DNA of 64,000 bases from Streptacidiphilus sp. 4-A2 (lineage in GTDB: Bacteria; Actinomycetota; Actinomycetes; Streptomycetales; Streptomycetaceae). The position numbers and the translations under genes are program-made. The notes beneath the pieces are model-generated. The model saw only the letters and a list, made by a program, of their open reading frames with translations. It did no database searches and was not told the DNA's origin. Positions 20,692 to 30,741 of this stretch are shown in pieces. Positions within the stretch are counted from its first letter, which is position 1, and each line of letters opens with the position of its first letter. Location of the stretch: NCBI GenBank assembly GCA_014284505.1, contig JAAFYY010000001.1, positions 8,667,845 to 8,731,844 on the forward strand, read 5' to 3'.

Positions 20692-21953
20692 ATGACGACC
20701 GCCCGGCCGTTCCCCTATGCGATATCCGGAGTGTTCGCCCAGATCGGCGAGGTGATGCCGATAGCGGACTGGGCGGAGCTGGCCCGGATCCCGCACCGCC
20801 ACCGCCCCGGACAGCACATCACCGGCCAGGACATCACCCGGATCCTCGGCATCCACGGCAAGAGCTGGGACGCCGGACAGCAGCGCTTCGCCACACTGGA
20901 CACCATTGTCGGCGCCGCCTGCAACGCCCTGGCCTCGGCCGCGCTGGAACCCGGCGAGGTCGAACACATCGTGGTGTCGACCTGCTCGCCGCACCAGATC
21001 ATGCTGGACCAGGACAGCTTCGCGCTGGCCCGCGAGATCGGCGTGCCCGACTCGGTGGCGCCGTCCCAGCTCGGCGCGGGCTGCGCCGGCCTGGGCCGGG
21101 CGGTCGCCCTGCTGGCGCGGATGAACGTCCGCAACGCCCTGGTGATCTGCTACAACATCGGCAGCTCCTGGGGGCTCGGCGCGGACGGCGGACCGCTGTC
21201 GATCTACGCCGAGAACACCCACCACCCTACGCCAAGACGCTGTGGTGCAGCGGCGCGCTGTTCTCCGACGCCTGCACCGCCATGGTCTTCGAGCGCGACG
21301 AGCAGAGCCCGGGGCTCTCGCTCTACTCCCGCGACTCGCACAGCTTCGGCGAGCAGCCGGGCTTCCTGGACCCGCTGGTGCACTACCCCGGCGGCGGCGC
21401 GGACCACCCGCCCGGCCGCCCCGGCTCGGCGGAGATGTCCGCCTTCGGCCTCAACGGCAAGGCGCTGGCCCGCTACTACGCGGGCGGCATGATGCTCAAC
21501 CACCAGGCCCTGGAGCGGGCCCTGCCCGGGTACGTGGACGCGGTCCGCCGGATCTACACCCACCAGGCCGGGCCGGAACTGGTGCAGGACTTCGCGGAGC
21601 TGGCCGGACTGCCCGCCGGGAAGGCCCCCACCAACGTCCGCCAGCTGGGCAACCTGGTCTCGGCCGCCACGCCGGCCCTGTTCTACGCGGACCTGCTGGA
21701 CAAGGAGATCGCCAACGGCGACCTGGCCTGCTTCTCGGTCGTCGGCGCCGGGCCCGAGCGCGGCGCGTTCGTCGCGCCGGTGCGCATCCCGAACCCGCTG
21801 GTGCGCACCGAGCCGCCGATCCCCACCCGCTCGACGCCCGCTGAGCGTCCGCCCGGCCCTGTCCCTTCGGGGACCACGTCCCTTCGTGGACCACTGTCCC
21901 TTCGTGGATCACCGTTGAAGACCTCCGTGTCCCGAGACCGAGGAGAAGCATGA
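20692..21953 (+). CDS. KAS III-like (FabH/thiolase-fold) ketoacyl synthase
   Basis: A thiolase-superfamily condensing or acyl-transfer enzyme. The catalytic Cys lies in QLGAGCAGLGRAVALL, the His in RIYTHQAGPEL and the Asn in QLGNLVSAATPALFYADLL, so the Cys-His-Asn triad of KAS III enzymes is complete. The N-terminal half is diverged from housekeeping FabH, which suggests a specialised metabolite or lipid role. ATG 20692 has GAGGAAA upstream. A frame change occurs near 21225. Read this way it ends in TGA 21951-21953, overlapping the methyltransferase ATG as ATGA. The tail after about 21840 is encoded by a 17-bp triplication, so an earlier stop at 21844 is possible. Confidence 0.8.
21861..21912 (+). 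repeat. three tandem copies of a 17-18 bp unit
   Basis: GTCCCTTCG-T/G-GGACCAC occurs three times in succession at the 3' end of the KAS III-like gene. Each copy is also partly palindromic. Confidence 0.7.
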
Positions 21954-22873
21954 CCCGCGCCACCGCCGCCACCAGCGCGACGGACATCGAGTTCCACTAC
22001 GACATCGGCAACGACTTCTACGCCCTGTGGCTGGACCGGACCCTCGCCTACTCGGCCGCGCTCTGGGACGGCATCGGCCCGGACGAGTCCGGGGAACCCG
22101 CACTGGCCCGCGCCCAGCAGGCCAAGTTCACCCGCCACCTCGACCTGGCCGAAGCCCCGGCCGCCGGGGCCGGCCAGGCGGGATTCAGGCTGCTGGACGT
22201 CGGCTGCGGCTGGGGCGGGCTGATGGACCACGCGGTCGGCGGCGGCCGGGTCGCCGAGGCCACCGGGCTCACCCTCTCCCGCGCCCAGTTCGACCAGGTC
22301 ACCGCCCACGGGCGGCCCGGGACCAAGGCGGTCCTGGAGGGCTGGCAGTCGCACCGCCCCGAGCGGCCCTACGACGGGATCGTCTCGGTCGGCGCCTTCG
22401 AGCACTTCGTCACCGCCGCCACCCCCGCCGACCAGCGGATCACCGCCTACGCGTGGTACTTCGAACGCTGCCACGAACTGCTGCGGCCCGGCGCCTCGAT
22501 GTCGTTGCAGACCATCGCCTACGACGGGGTCACCGGGCCGGACGGACCGATGGGCTCCTTCGTCACCCGCGACATCTTCCCAGGGGCCACCCTGCCCCGG
22601 CTCTCCGAGATCACCGCGGCCTGCGACCCGTACTTCTCGGTGACGGCGCTGTACAGCAGCCCGGACGACTACGCCCGCACCCTGCGGGTCTGGTCCGAGC
22701 GGCTGCACCGGGCCAGGGACCGGGCCCGGGAGCTGGTCGGCCCGCAGACGCTGCGCCGCTACCGGGTCTATCTGCGTGCCTGTGAGACCACGTTCCAGCA
22801 GCGCGCGGCCACCCTCTACCGGATCGGCCTGCGCCGGCGCGACACCCCGCTGCCGCTGCTGCCGCGCCGCTGA
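21950..22873 (+). CDS. CFA-synthase-type SAM-dependent methyltransferase
   Basis: A methyltransferase of the cyclopropane-fatty-acyl-phospholipid synthase/mycolate-modifying family. It starts with the hallmark HYDIGNDFYALWLDRTLAYS, then SAM motif I RLLDVGCGWGGLMDHA near 22190-22235, and IVSVGAFEHF, the usual post-II motif. It is short (307 residues) and lacks the N-terminal extension of E. coli Cfa, so it may act on an ACP-bound or free substrate. It is intact and overlaps the preceding KAS III-like gene by four bases (ATGA), so the two are translationally coupled and presumably act on the same product. Confidence 0.85.
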   Translation: MTRATAATSATDIEFHYDIGNDFYALWLDRTLAYSAALWDGIGPDESGEPALARAQQAKFTRHLDLAEAPAAGAGQAGFRLLDVGCGWGGLMDHAVGGGRVAEATGLTLSRAQFDQVTAHGRPGTKAVLEGWQSHRPERPYDGIVSVGAFEHFVTAATPADQRITAYAWYFERCHELLRPGASMSLQTIAYDGVTGPDGPMGSFVTRDIFPGATLPRLSEITAACDPYFSVTALYSSPDDYARTLRVWSERLHRARDRARELVGPQTLRRYRVYLRACETTFQQRAATLYRIGLRRRDTPLPLLPRR

Positions 22874-22875
22874 CC

Positions 22876-22916
22876 CGGCCGGGCCCCGGGGCGCGGGCAC
22901 GCCCGGGGCCCGGCCG
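22876..22916. terminator. terminator between convergent genes
   Basis: CGGCCGGGCCCCGGG pairs with 22900-22916 with one bulge. It lies between the methyltransferase and the convergent small secreted-protein gene. Confidence 0.65.
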
Positions 22917-22930
22917 CGGGCGGCTGAGCC

Positions 22931-23407
22931 TCAGCAGGGCACCCCCGCGTCGGGCGGGGCGGGCGGGTCCTCCAGCCCGTCGATCACCAGGGTGGCGATC
23001 CGGACCTGATACCAGACGTCCGTGCTGGTGCCGCCGGCCCAGTTCTCGGTCAGGATCACCGTGGTGTGCCCGGCGCCGCTGTCGCCGTAGCGGACCGACC
23101 AGCTGGCCGGGATGTTCTGCGCGCGGAACACCGGGTCGGCGTTGTGCGTCCGGGCGTATGCGTCGAGCTGCGTGATCAGGTCGGGGGTGAGGTACTCCTC
23201 CTCCACCTGGTGCGGCGTCAGGCCGCCCTGGCCCTGCACCGCGCTCCGGTACTGCGAGAAGAAGGCGTTGACCTGCTGCACCGGGTCCGACGCCGCCTGA
23301 GCGGGAACGGCCAGCTGACCGGAGCAGGCCAGCAGCGCCGCAGTGCACGCGCCGACCACGGCACCGCGCAGTTTCGTCCGCTTCGTTCTCTTCGTTCGAT
23401 AGGACAT
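22931..23407 (-). CDS. small secreted protein of unknown function
   Basis: An intact 158-residue protein. A basic N-terminus (four Arg/Lys-Thr repeats), a hydrophobic stretch GAVVGACTAALLACSGQLAV and AQAAS give a convincing Sec signal peptide of about 39 residues. The mature part has an alpha-helical start (PVQQVNAFFSQYRSA) and ends in VPC with a single terminal Cys. The fold resembles small NTF2-like stress proteins, but I see no diagnostic motif. The ATG at 23407 has TAGGAG upstream. It is divergent from the GH18-like gene. Confidence 0.7.
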   Translation of the reverse strand: MSYRTKRTKRTKLRGAVVGACTAALLACSGQLAVPAQAASDPVQQVNAFFSQYRSAVQGQGGLTPHQVEEEYLTPDLITQLDAYARTHNADPVFRAQNIPASWSVRYGDSGAGHTTVILTENWAGGTSTDVWYQVRIATLVIDGLEDPPAPPDAGVPC

Positions 23408-23620
23408 GCGATCTCCTAGCTGGACCGGCGCTGACCCCGTGTCAGCGACGGATGGCAGCCAGTGAAACATTCGTAGACGAACATTCCGCGCAGCCACACG
23501 GGACCCCTTTGCGGGGAGGGGGCAGGGCCTGCCGCCCGGCGGAGGCGGCGACTGCGCCACAGGATGCATGCGAACCAGGTGCGGGTTACGGTTTCGGGAG
23601 GAGGCAAGGAGGCGCGATTC

Positions 23621-24547
23621 ATGAACGCGGACTACCGGACTGTCCTCTGGGGGCAGAGCCAGTTCAACACCGACGACAACGCCAAGAACATCGTCCAGGT
23701 CGTCGAGTTGGTCAAAGCTGAGTTCAACACCCTGATCCTGTTCACCATCCATGTCGACGCCAAGGGCGACCTCTACTGGGCGGACAAGCCGCTTGCGGCG
23801 GGCGGCCGGATCGTCTACCCGTGGCGCGACGAGGGGCAGGATCCGAGTCTGCCCGCGCTGGTGGCGCTGCTGCGGGCCGGGGGAGTCGAGACGATCATGT
23901 TCGACATCGGCTCTGGCAGCCCTTTCCCGCCGGCCCCGCAGGTGCGGGACTGGCACCACATCGAGACGCTGCTCGGCAAGCCCGACACCCGTAAGGCGCT
24001 CATCCAGAATTTCGTCGTCGTGGCGGAGTGGCTGGGACTGGACGGCTTCGACTTCGACTGCGAGGAGGACGACATCCTCCCCGACACGATCGCCACGATG
24101 GCGGCGCTGCTCAAGCCGGTGGGAGCGAAGCAACTGATCACCTGTTCCCCGTACATGACCAAGTCATGGTGGCTGCTCACCCTCAAGCTGATCTACATGG
24201 ACAACGGGCAGAAGCAGTTGGTCGACTGGTGGAATCTCCAGGTCTACGGCGGAGCTGACCCGGTGGACTGGATCGACACCATGAAGCAGTACCCGGGCCC
24301 GATCGGTGTGACGAATCCGGAGGCCTTCATGGTGGCCGGTTACTCCGCCTGGACCGACCCGCTGACCAATCCCCAGGGCCAGACGCCCAAGGAGATCTGC
24401 GAGGAACTGGGTGGCCTGACCCGGCAGGGGATCAAGCTCGGCGGCGGTGCGATCTGGCAGTCCGTCGCGGTCTTCGGCTCCGACTACCCGATCGGCGCCT
24501 ACTCCAGCGCCCTGCTCAACGGCCTGAATGGACGCCCCTGTTCGTAG
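23621..24547 (+). CDS. GH18-type hydrolase homologue without signal peptide
   Basis: A TIM-barrel protein of the glycoside hydrolase 18 type. The catalytic strand reads GLDGFDFDCEEDD near 24035-24073, which fits DxxDxDxE with the general-acid Glu present. Other barrel strands include WGQSQFNTDDNAKNIVQVV and VDWWNLQVYGG. At 308 residues it is a bare catalytic domain. ATG 23621 has AAGGAGG eight bases upstream and no hydrophobic leader follows, so it should be cytoplasmic. It is intact. A substrate other than polymeric chitin is likely, for instance chito-oligosaccharides or protein-linked glycans, but this is inference. Confidence 0.75.
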   Translation: MNADYRTVLWGQSQFNTDDNAKNIVQVVELVKAEFNTLILFTIHVDAKGDLYWADKPLAAGGRIVYPWRDEGQDPSLPALVALLRAGGVETIMFDIGSGSPFPPAPQVRDWHHIETLLGKPDTRKALIQNFVVVAEWLGLDGFDFDCEEDDILPDTIATMAALLKPVGAKQLITCSPYMTKSWWLLTLKLIYMDNGQKQLVDWWNLQVYGGADPVDWIDTMKQYPGPIGVTNPEAFMVAGYSAWTDPLTNPQGQTPKEICEELGGLTRQGIKLGGGAIWQSVAVFGSDYPIGAYSSALLNGLNGRPCS

Positions 24548-24773
24548 CACGCGAGCGCGCAGCCTTGTAGCGCTCTCAGTGGTCAGCAGCACAAGGTATA
24601 GCTGACGCCTGATCAGGGCGGTTGTGGGGGTTGGGCGCAGAGCATAGCGGGTTGGCCTTCGGGGCGAGGGGCTTTGGCGGGAGAGCGACATCGTGTTGCC
24701 GGGCGCCGGATACTGGGGGAGGAAACTCTGACAAAGGCCAGAAAATCCGACACTCGATGGATCGAGGATCACC

Positions 24774-26567
24774 ATGGCAGAGGCCCCTGCGTCGTCATCG
24801 GCGGTGACCGGCCAGGCCGACACCATCTACTACTACGGCGGTGACATTGTGACCGTCGCCGCCACGCGGGAGGCGCGGGAGGCGGAGGCGGTCGCCGTCA
24901 GGGGTGACACGATCGTGTTCGTCGGTGGCCGTGAGGAGGCGTTCGCGAACTGGGACGCCGCCGGTACCGCGGTGCGGCGTGACCTGGAGGGCAGGGCACT
25001 GCTGCCCGGGTTCATCGACGCCCACGCCCACATCGGCGGAATCGGCCTGCAGGCCACGATCGCCGACCTGCTGGCCGAACCCGACGGTGACGTCGGCACG
25101 ATCGCCGCGCTGCAAAGGAAGTTGCGGGAGTGGTACGACAGCTTCTCCGCCGACGAGGGCAAGCCGGGGTGGATCGTCGGGTTCGGCTACGACGACACCC
25201 TGCTGACCGACGAGCACGGCATCACCCGGCATCCGACCCGCGACGACCTCGACCAGGTCTCCACCACCCGACCGGTGCTGGCCATCCACCAGTCCTTCCA
25301 CCTCGGCGCCGTCAACAGCAAGGGCCTGGAGGTGCTGGGCTACAGCAAGGAGACCAAGGATCCGCAGGGCGGGGCCATCCGCCGCCGGAACGCCTCGGAT
25401 TCCCCGGACTTCGAGCAGCCCTTCGGGGAGCCCAACGGCGTGCTGGAGGAGACGGCGTTCAACCCGGCCGCGGACCTGGCGGTGACGTCGCTGCCGCCGC
25501 ACGTCTCGGCCGAGTTGCTGGCCAAGGGCCAGCAGGCCGCCGCCGCCTTCGGGTACACCACTGTGCAGGACGGCGGACAGGCCCTGGCCACCATCGACGC
25601 GATGCGGGAACTGCCCTTCCTGCTCGACGTGGTCGCCTATGCCAAGGCCGCCGAGGTCACCGGCCTGGAAGGCGACCCGGTGCGCGCCGGCGAGAAGTAC
25701 AGCGCCGGACGGATGCGGGTGGCCGGCGTCAAGCTGTACCTGGACGGCTCGCCCCAGGGCCGCACGGCCTGGCTCCGCGACCCGTATCTGCTGGCGCCCG
25801 AGGGCAAGCCCCAGCCCTACCACGGTATTTCGACCATTGCCGAAGCCGACCTGCTCGCCCAGGTCCGGCGCGGGTTCGCGATGGAGTGGCAGATCATCGC
25901 GCACGTCAACGGGGACGCCGCCATCGGCCAGTTCATCCGGGCGATCCGGACCGTGGCCGAGGAACGGGGCGAGTCGCGTGAGGAGCTCGCCGGCCGCCGG
26001 ATCGTGGCAGTCCACTCCCAGACCGTCCGCGCGGACCAGCTCGACGACTTCCAGCGGCTGGCCATCATCCCGTCCTTCTTCCCCATGCACACCTTCTACT
26101 GGGGCGACTGGTACGGCACGATCCTGGGCGACGAGCGGGCCCGCAGCATCTCCCCGGCCCGCTGGGCGCTGGACCGGGGCCTGGCGTACACCGCCCACCA
26201 CGACGCCCCGGTCGCCAAGCCCAGCTCCATCGGCATCCTGGCCAGCCAGGTCACCCGGGTCACCCGGAGCGGCGAGATCCTCGGCCCGGAGCAGTGCGTC
26301 TCGGCGCTGGACGCGGTCAGGTCCATCACCATCAACGCCGCCCGCCAGTACGGCGAGCAGGCCAGTAAGGGCAGCATCGAGCGGGGCAAGCTCGCCGACC
26401 TGGTCATTCTGTCGGCCAACCCGCTGACCGTGCCTTCGGAGGGGATCAAGGACATCACCGTCGTCGAGACCGTCAAGGGCGGTACGACGGTCCACCCGGA
26501 GCCCGCCCGGGGCCGACGGCGGGGCGGGACTCTCCCGGCCGGGGTGCGGATCCAGACCCACTGCTGA
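24774..26567 (+). CDS. amidohydrolase, YtcJ-like (family 3)
   Basis: An intact 597-residue metal-dependent hydrolase. The metal-binding HxH lies in FIDAHAHIGGIG near 25010-25045, after the N-terminal beta-sandwich (YYYGGDIVTVAATREAREAE). Later ligands are likely in QIIAHVNGDAAI and IVAVHSQTVR, and the terminal Asp in TAHHDAPVAKPSSIGILA. The C-terminal SIERGKLADLVILSANPL is the usual amidohydrolase closing strand. ATG 24774 has GAGGATC before it. The substrate is unknown; YtcJ proteins hydrolyse N-acyl or cyclic amide bonds. It is followed by an M24 peptidase on the same strand. Confidence 0.87.
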   Translation: MAEAPASSSAVTGQADTIYYYGGDIVTVAATREAREAEAVAVRGDTIVFVGGREEAFANWDAAGTAVRRDLEGRALLPGFIDAHAHIGGIGLQATIADLLAEPDGDVGTIAALQRKLREWYDSFSADEGKPGWIVGFGYDDTLLTDEHGITRHPTRDDLDQVSTTRPVLAIHQSFHLGAVNSKGLEVLGYSKETKDPQGGAIRRRNASDSPDFEQPFGEPNGVLEETAFNPAADLAVTSLPPHVSAELLAKGQQAAAAFGYTTVQDGGQALATIDAMRELPFLLDVVAYAKAAEVTGLEGDPVRAGEKYSAGRMRVAGVKLYLDGSPQGRTAWLRDPYLLAPEGKPQPYHGISTIAEADLLAQVRRGFAMEWQIIAHVNGDAAIGQFIRAIRTVAEERGESREELAGRRIVAVHSQTVRADQLDDFQRLAIIPSFFPMHTFYWGDWYGTILGDERARSISPARWALDRGLAYTAHHDAPVAKPSSIGILASQVTRVTRSGEILGPEQCVSALDAVRSITINAARQYGEQASKGSIERGKLADLVILSANPLTVPSEGIKDITVVETVKGGTTVHPEPARGRRRGGTLPAGVRIQTHC

Positions 26568-26652
26568 GCGGGCCCGGCCACGGCCGCGGCGCGGTTCGGA
26601 CGATCGACCGCGAGTGGATGCGTCCGGGAGCGGGACGTGGTGGACTTGGTCC

Positions 26653-27765
26653 ATGGCAGACGATGCGAATCTCTTCACCCCTGATCGAATCGCCCGCGCC
26701 CAGGAGGCGGCCGGGGCCGCCGGGATCGATGCGCTGCTTGTCTCACCCGGTGCCGACCTGCGATATCTCACCGGATACCAGGCGCTGCCGCTGGAGCGGC
26801 TGACCTGTCTGGTGGCCCCGGTCGGGGGTGAGCCGTTCCTCGTCGTGCCGCAACTGGAGAAGCCCGCGGCGGAGGTCTCGCCCGCGGGGGATCTCGGGAT
26901 CGAGATCGTCGGCTGGGCCGAGACGGACGATCCCTATGAGCTGATCGCCAAGCGGCTCGGCTCCGGCGTGGGCCGGATCGGGGTCGACAACCACATGTGG
27001 GCCGAGAAGGTCCTGGCGTTCCGGGACGCGCTGCCCGGGGCGGAGCAGGCACTGGCCGGGGCCGCGCTGTCGGAGCTGCGGATGCGCAAGTCCGCCGGCC
27101 GAGCGAGGTGCGCGCGCTGAGCGAGGCGCGACGGCATCGACGCCGTCCACCTCGCCATGGGGGAGTGGCTGCGGCCGCCGGACCGAGGCCGAGGTGGGCA
27201 AGGACATCGCCGACGCGATCATCGGCACCGGGCATGCCACGGTGGACTTCGTCATCGTGGCGTCGGGCCCCAACGGCGCCAGCCCGCACCACGAGGTCTC
27301 GGACCGGGTGATCCAGGCCGGGGAGCCGGTGGTGTCGACATCGGCGGGACCATGCCCTCCGGCTACTGCTCCGACTCCAGCCTACTCCGTCGGCCAGCCC
27401 CCGGAGGAGTATCTGCGGCTGTACGGGGTGCTGCTGGCGGCCCAGACGGCGCAGTGCCAGTCGGTGGTGCCCGGGATGACCGCGGAGCAGCTGACGCCAT
27501 CGGCCGGGATCTGATCGCGGGTGAGGGCTACGGCGAGTACTTCGTGCACCGCACCGGCCACGGCATCGGCCTGGAGACGCACGAGGAGCCCTATATCGTG
27601 GCCGGGTCGACCCGGGCGCTGGAGCCGGGCATGGCCTTCTCGATCGAGCCGGGGATCTACCTCCCGGGCAGGTTCGGGGCGCGGATCGAGGACATCGCGG
27701 TCTGCACCGGGACCGGCGGCGAGCGGCTGAATCTGGTCTCGCGGGAGCTGCGGGTGCTGGCGTAG
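26653..27765 (+). CDS. M24-family Xaa-Pro dipeptidase/aminopeptidase
   Basis: A pita-bread metallopeptidase cleaving X-Pro bonds. The creatinase-like N-terminal domain has LLVSPGADLRYLTGYQALPL. The catalytic domain carries the five metal ligands: two Asp in VDIGGTMPSGYCSD, His in HRTGHGIGLETHEEP, and two Glu in SIEPGIYLPG and GARIED. ATG 26653 begins MADDANLFTPDRIARAQEAA. Frame changes near 27100-27180, 27345-27390 and 27500 are assumed. It ends with TAG 27763-27765, just before a 15-bp tandem array. No signal peptide. Confidence 0.87.
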
Positions 27766-27805
27766 GGGCGGACACCTGCGGCAGGCCCGGCTGCTGGAGG
27801 CCGGG

Positions 27806-27880
27806 CCGGGCCGGAGTGGGGCGGGCCCGAGTGGGCCGGGCCGGAGTGGGCCGGGCCGGAGTGGGCCGGGCCGGAGTGGG
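27806..27880. repeat. 15-bp tandem array, five units
   Basis: The unit CCGGGCCGGAGTGGG is repeated five times without gaps; the second unit differs at a few positions. It fills the space between two convergent genes. Confidence 0.85.
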
Positions 27881-27886
27881 GCGGGG

Positions 27887-28545
27887 TTACCGGGTCGGGC
27901 TCAGGGCCTCGATCACCGCGGGGACCTGGCGCATGTCCTGGACGATCACCGTGTCCGGGCCTTCGAGCAGGGAGCCGGGGTGACCCCGCCGCCGTAGCCG
28001 ATCACCCGCATCCCGGCGCGGGCGGCCCGGACGCCGTGCACGCTGTCCTCGACGACCACGCAGGCCGCGGCCGGGACGCCCATCTGCCGGGCCGCGTGCA
28101 GGAACAGGTCCGGCGCGGGCTTGCCCCGGGCGACGTCGGCGGCGCTGAAGATCCGGCCCTCGAAACGCGGATGCAGGCCGGTCCGGCCGAGGGTGTGCCG
28201 CAGTTTGCCGTGGCTGCCGCTGGACGCGACGCAGGTCGGCAGGGTGAGCTTGTCCAGGGCCTCGACCACGCCGTCGACCGGCTCCAGCCCGGCATCCACG
28301 GCGGCGGTGTGCAGTTCGGCGAACCGCTGCCGCCACCGGGCGGCCGGCTCCGGCCCGAGGCGCTCGGCGAACTGCTCCTGGATGGCGTCGCTGGACCTGC
28401 CGATGAACAGCTCGATCGCCTCGCGCTCGCTGAGCGGCCAGCCGAGCTCCGCTCCGAGGGCGACATTGATGCGTACGGCGATGCGTTCGCTGTCCACCAG
28501 GACTCCGTCGCAGTCCCAGATGACCAGCTCTATTGGTGCCTTCAC
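27887..28545 (-). CDS. HAD phosphatase, beta-phosphoglucomutase-like
   Basis: A HAD-fold phosphatase. The GTG start at 28545 gives VKAPIELVIWDCDGVLVDSE with motif I DCDGVLVDS. The cap domain follows (ALGAELGWPLSEREAIELFI), then motif II TCVASSGSHGKL, motif III GKPAPDLFLHAARQMGV and motif IV CVVVEDSVHGVRAARAGM. One frame change near 27975 precedes the C-terminal QDMRQVPAVIEALSPTR, with TAA at 27889-27887. The substrate is not defined. It shares the strand with the chitinase gene but is not obviously linked to it. Confidence 0.87.
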
Positions 28546-28554
28546 CGGCGTCAC

Positions 28555-28602
28555 AGTACCGGTGTCGCAGTACCGGCGGCAGCACCGGCGGCAGTACCGG
28601 GA
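28555..28602. repeat. 12-bp tandem array
   Basis: About four degenerate copies of AGTACCGGCGGC lie in the gap upstream of the HAD phosphatase. Confidence 0.6.
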
Positions 28603-28673
28603 CGCGGCGCGGGGGCGAGCCGCCGGACGTGGGGAGCCCGACGGTTCGCCCCCGCAGGGGTGGTGACGATGTG

Positions 28674-30701
28674 TCAGCTGATGCTGAGATCGTCGGCGAA
28701 GACGTTGCCCTGGGCGTACCAGCCGTGGACATACACGGTGACGGTGCCGCTGGAGCCGGTGGTGAACGGAACGGTGAGCTGCTTCCAGCCGCTGCTGCTG
28801 GTCCAAGTACTGGCGGTGGCACCGCCGCTGACGCCGAGGTAGGCGTAGTTGCCCTGGACCCAGCCGGTGAGCGAGTAGCTGGTGTCGGGTTTCAGGGTGA
28901 CCGTCTGATCGCACTCACCGGTTGTGGAGGAGCCCGGGGCTACTTCAAGCGAGTAACTTCCCGAGTGCACCGGTGAGGTCACCACGGCACTGCCGCTCTG
29001 GCAGGTCCATGGACTCAGACTTCCCGTCTCGAAGCCACCGTTGACCAGCAGGCCGCTGCTCGGCGGCGTGGTGGTCGGCGGAGCCGTGGTCGGCGGGGCG
29101 GTCGTGGGCGGGGCGGTGGTCGGCGGAGCCGTTGTGGCGGCGCCGTGGTGGGCGGAGCGGTGGTCGGCGGCGTGGTGGGGGTGGCCGTCGAGGTGGGCGA
29201 ACCGGTCGGCGGGGCCGGGCAGGTGGTGGCCGAGCCGGCGATGTCGTTCACCGCGTCGTTCCACAGCGTGGCCGCGGGATCGAGGTCGTAGAGCGAGAAC
29301 ATCATGAACCCGCCGAGGCCGTTGCAGTGCGCGTAGTTCGCTCTGGCCTGGATGGATTCGGCGTCCTCGCCGCCGTAGAAGTTCGTCCCGTCGTAGAAGT
29401 ACGCGGAGTCCGTCGTCGGGTCCCAGTACTGGTCCGCCGGGTTGGCGACGATACTGCTGATCTCCTTGTACATGGCCACACCGGGAACGTCCCCGGAGTA
29501 GGTCATCCCGGCCGACGGCCCGCTCGCCGTCTGGTAGAGGCCGTGCGCGGAACCGGCCGGTACGCCGGTCCACCCCGGTAGTAGAACGGCAGGCCGAGAT
29601 TCAGTTTGTTCGCTGGGAAGCCGCCTGGTATCCCGTAGGACGGATCACCGACCGTCCAGGCTCTGACGGCGTTGTCGATGCTGTAGGTCTCTTTGCCCGG
29701 CGCTACCGGTGCCTCCGGCGAGTTGGGGTTGGCGTACAGGGGGTCCTGCTCGTCGGTCGGGCCGGTGGCGTTCCACGCGCCGTACATGTCGTAGCTCATC
29801 AGGTCGGCGAAGTTCAGGTACTGCGCGATCTGATTGGTCTGGATGGCCGCGATGTTGCTCTGGCCGGACGGCAGGGCGGCGGTCAGGTCGTACGTCTTCC
29901 CGTCGGTGGTGCCCTGGGCGTTCAGCTCGTTGCGGAACTCCTCAAGCAGCGCCGTGTAGTTGGCGGTGTCGGCGTTCGAGTAGTGGTTGCCGAGGTGCCC
30001 GTTGGCGGTGCCCGGGTACTCCCAGTCGATGTCGAAGCCGTCGAAGATGCCCTTGGCGGTTCCGTTGCCGCCGTAGCCGCCCTGGACCGGCAGGTTGCCC
30101 TCGATGAACATGCTGATGCAGGAGGAGACGAACTTCTGCCGGGACGCGGCGGTGGCCGCGACGTCGGAGAAGTACTTGGAGTAGGTCCAGCCGCCGATGG
30201 ACAGCAGGATCTTCAGGTTGGGGTACTTCGCCTTCAGCTCCTGGAGCTGGTGGAAGTTGCCCGCGATCGGCTGGCCGGCGGTGTCCGCGACCCCGTTGAC
30301 CGCGTTGGCCGCGGTGTAGTCGGTCTGGTAGTCGGCGGTGGAGTCCCCGGCTCCGTCGCCCGCGTTCGGGTCGCTCTCGCCGCCCGGGTCGGGGTCGGTG
30401 GCCTTGGTCGTCTCGAAGCAGGTCAGGTTGGTGGGGTCGATGTTCTCGAAGTCGTAGATCAGGTAGTCGGTCTTGCCCGCGATCCCCTCGGTGTCCAGGT
30501 CCTTGGGGTAGAACTGGTTCGCGTAGATCGACCACTGGTCGTAGTAGGCGACCCTGAGCCCGCCGCTGGTGGCGCGGCGCCGGTGGTGTTGGTGGCGGCG
30601 GTGGCCGCGCCGGCGGAGGTGCCGAGCATCGAGGTGGCGAGTCCGAACACGGCTATCACCGCCCCGGTGATGGTTAATCCGATCCGTCTGGAACGTGGCA
30701 C
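28674..30701 (-). CDS. secreted GH18 chitinase with C-terminal carbohydrate-binding domain
   Basis: An extracellular chitinase. GTG 30701 starts a signal peptide (RRIGLTITGAVIAVFGLATS, then AGAATAA). The GH18 barrel shows LKILLSIGGWTYSKYFSDVA and the catalytic DGFDIDWEYPG near 30025, with the DLMSYDMYGAW strand after it. A Pro-Thr linker (PPTTAPP repeats, near 29040-29210) leads to a C-terminal beta-sandwich, LLVNGGFETGSLSPWTCQSG to NVFADDLSIS, of the CBM4/9-like lectin type. Frame changes near 30560, 29560 and 29140 are assumed. Two DasR-like sites lie upstream, so control by N-acetylglucosamine is likely. Confidence 0.9.
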
Positions 30702-30741
30702 AGTTCGACCTCCGAATAGACAGGTACCCGTCACATTAGAG

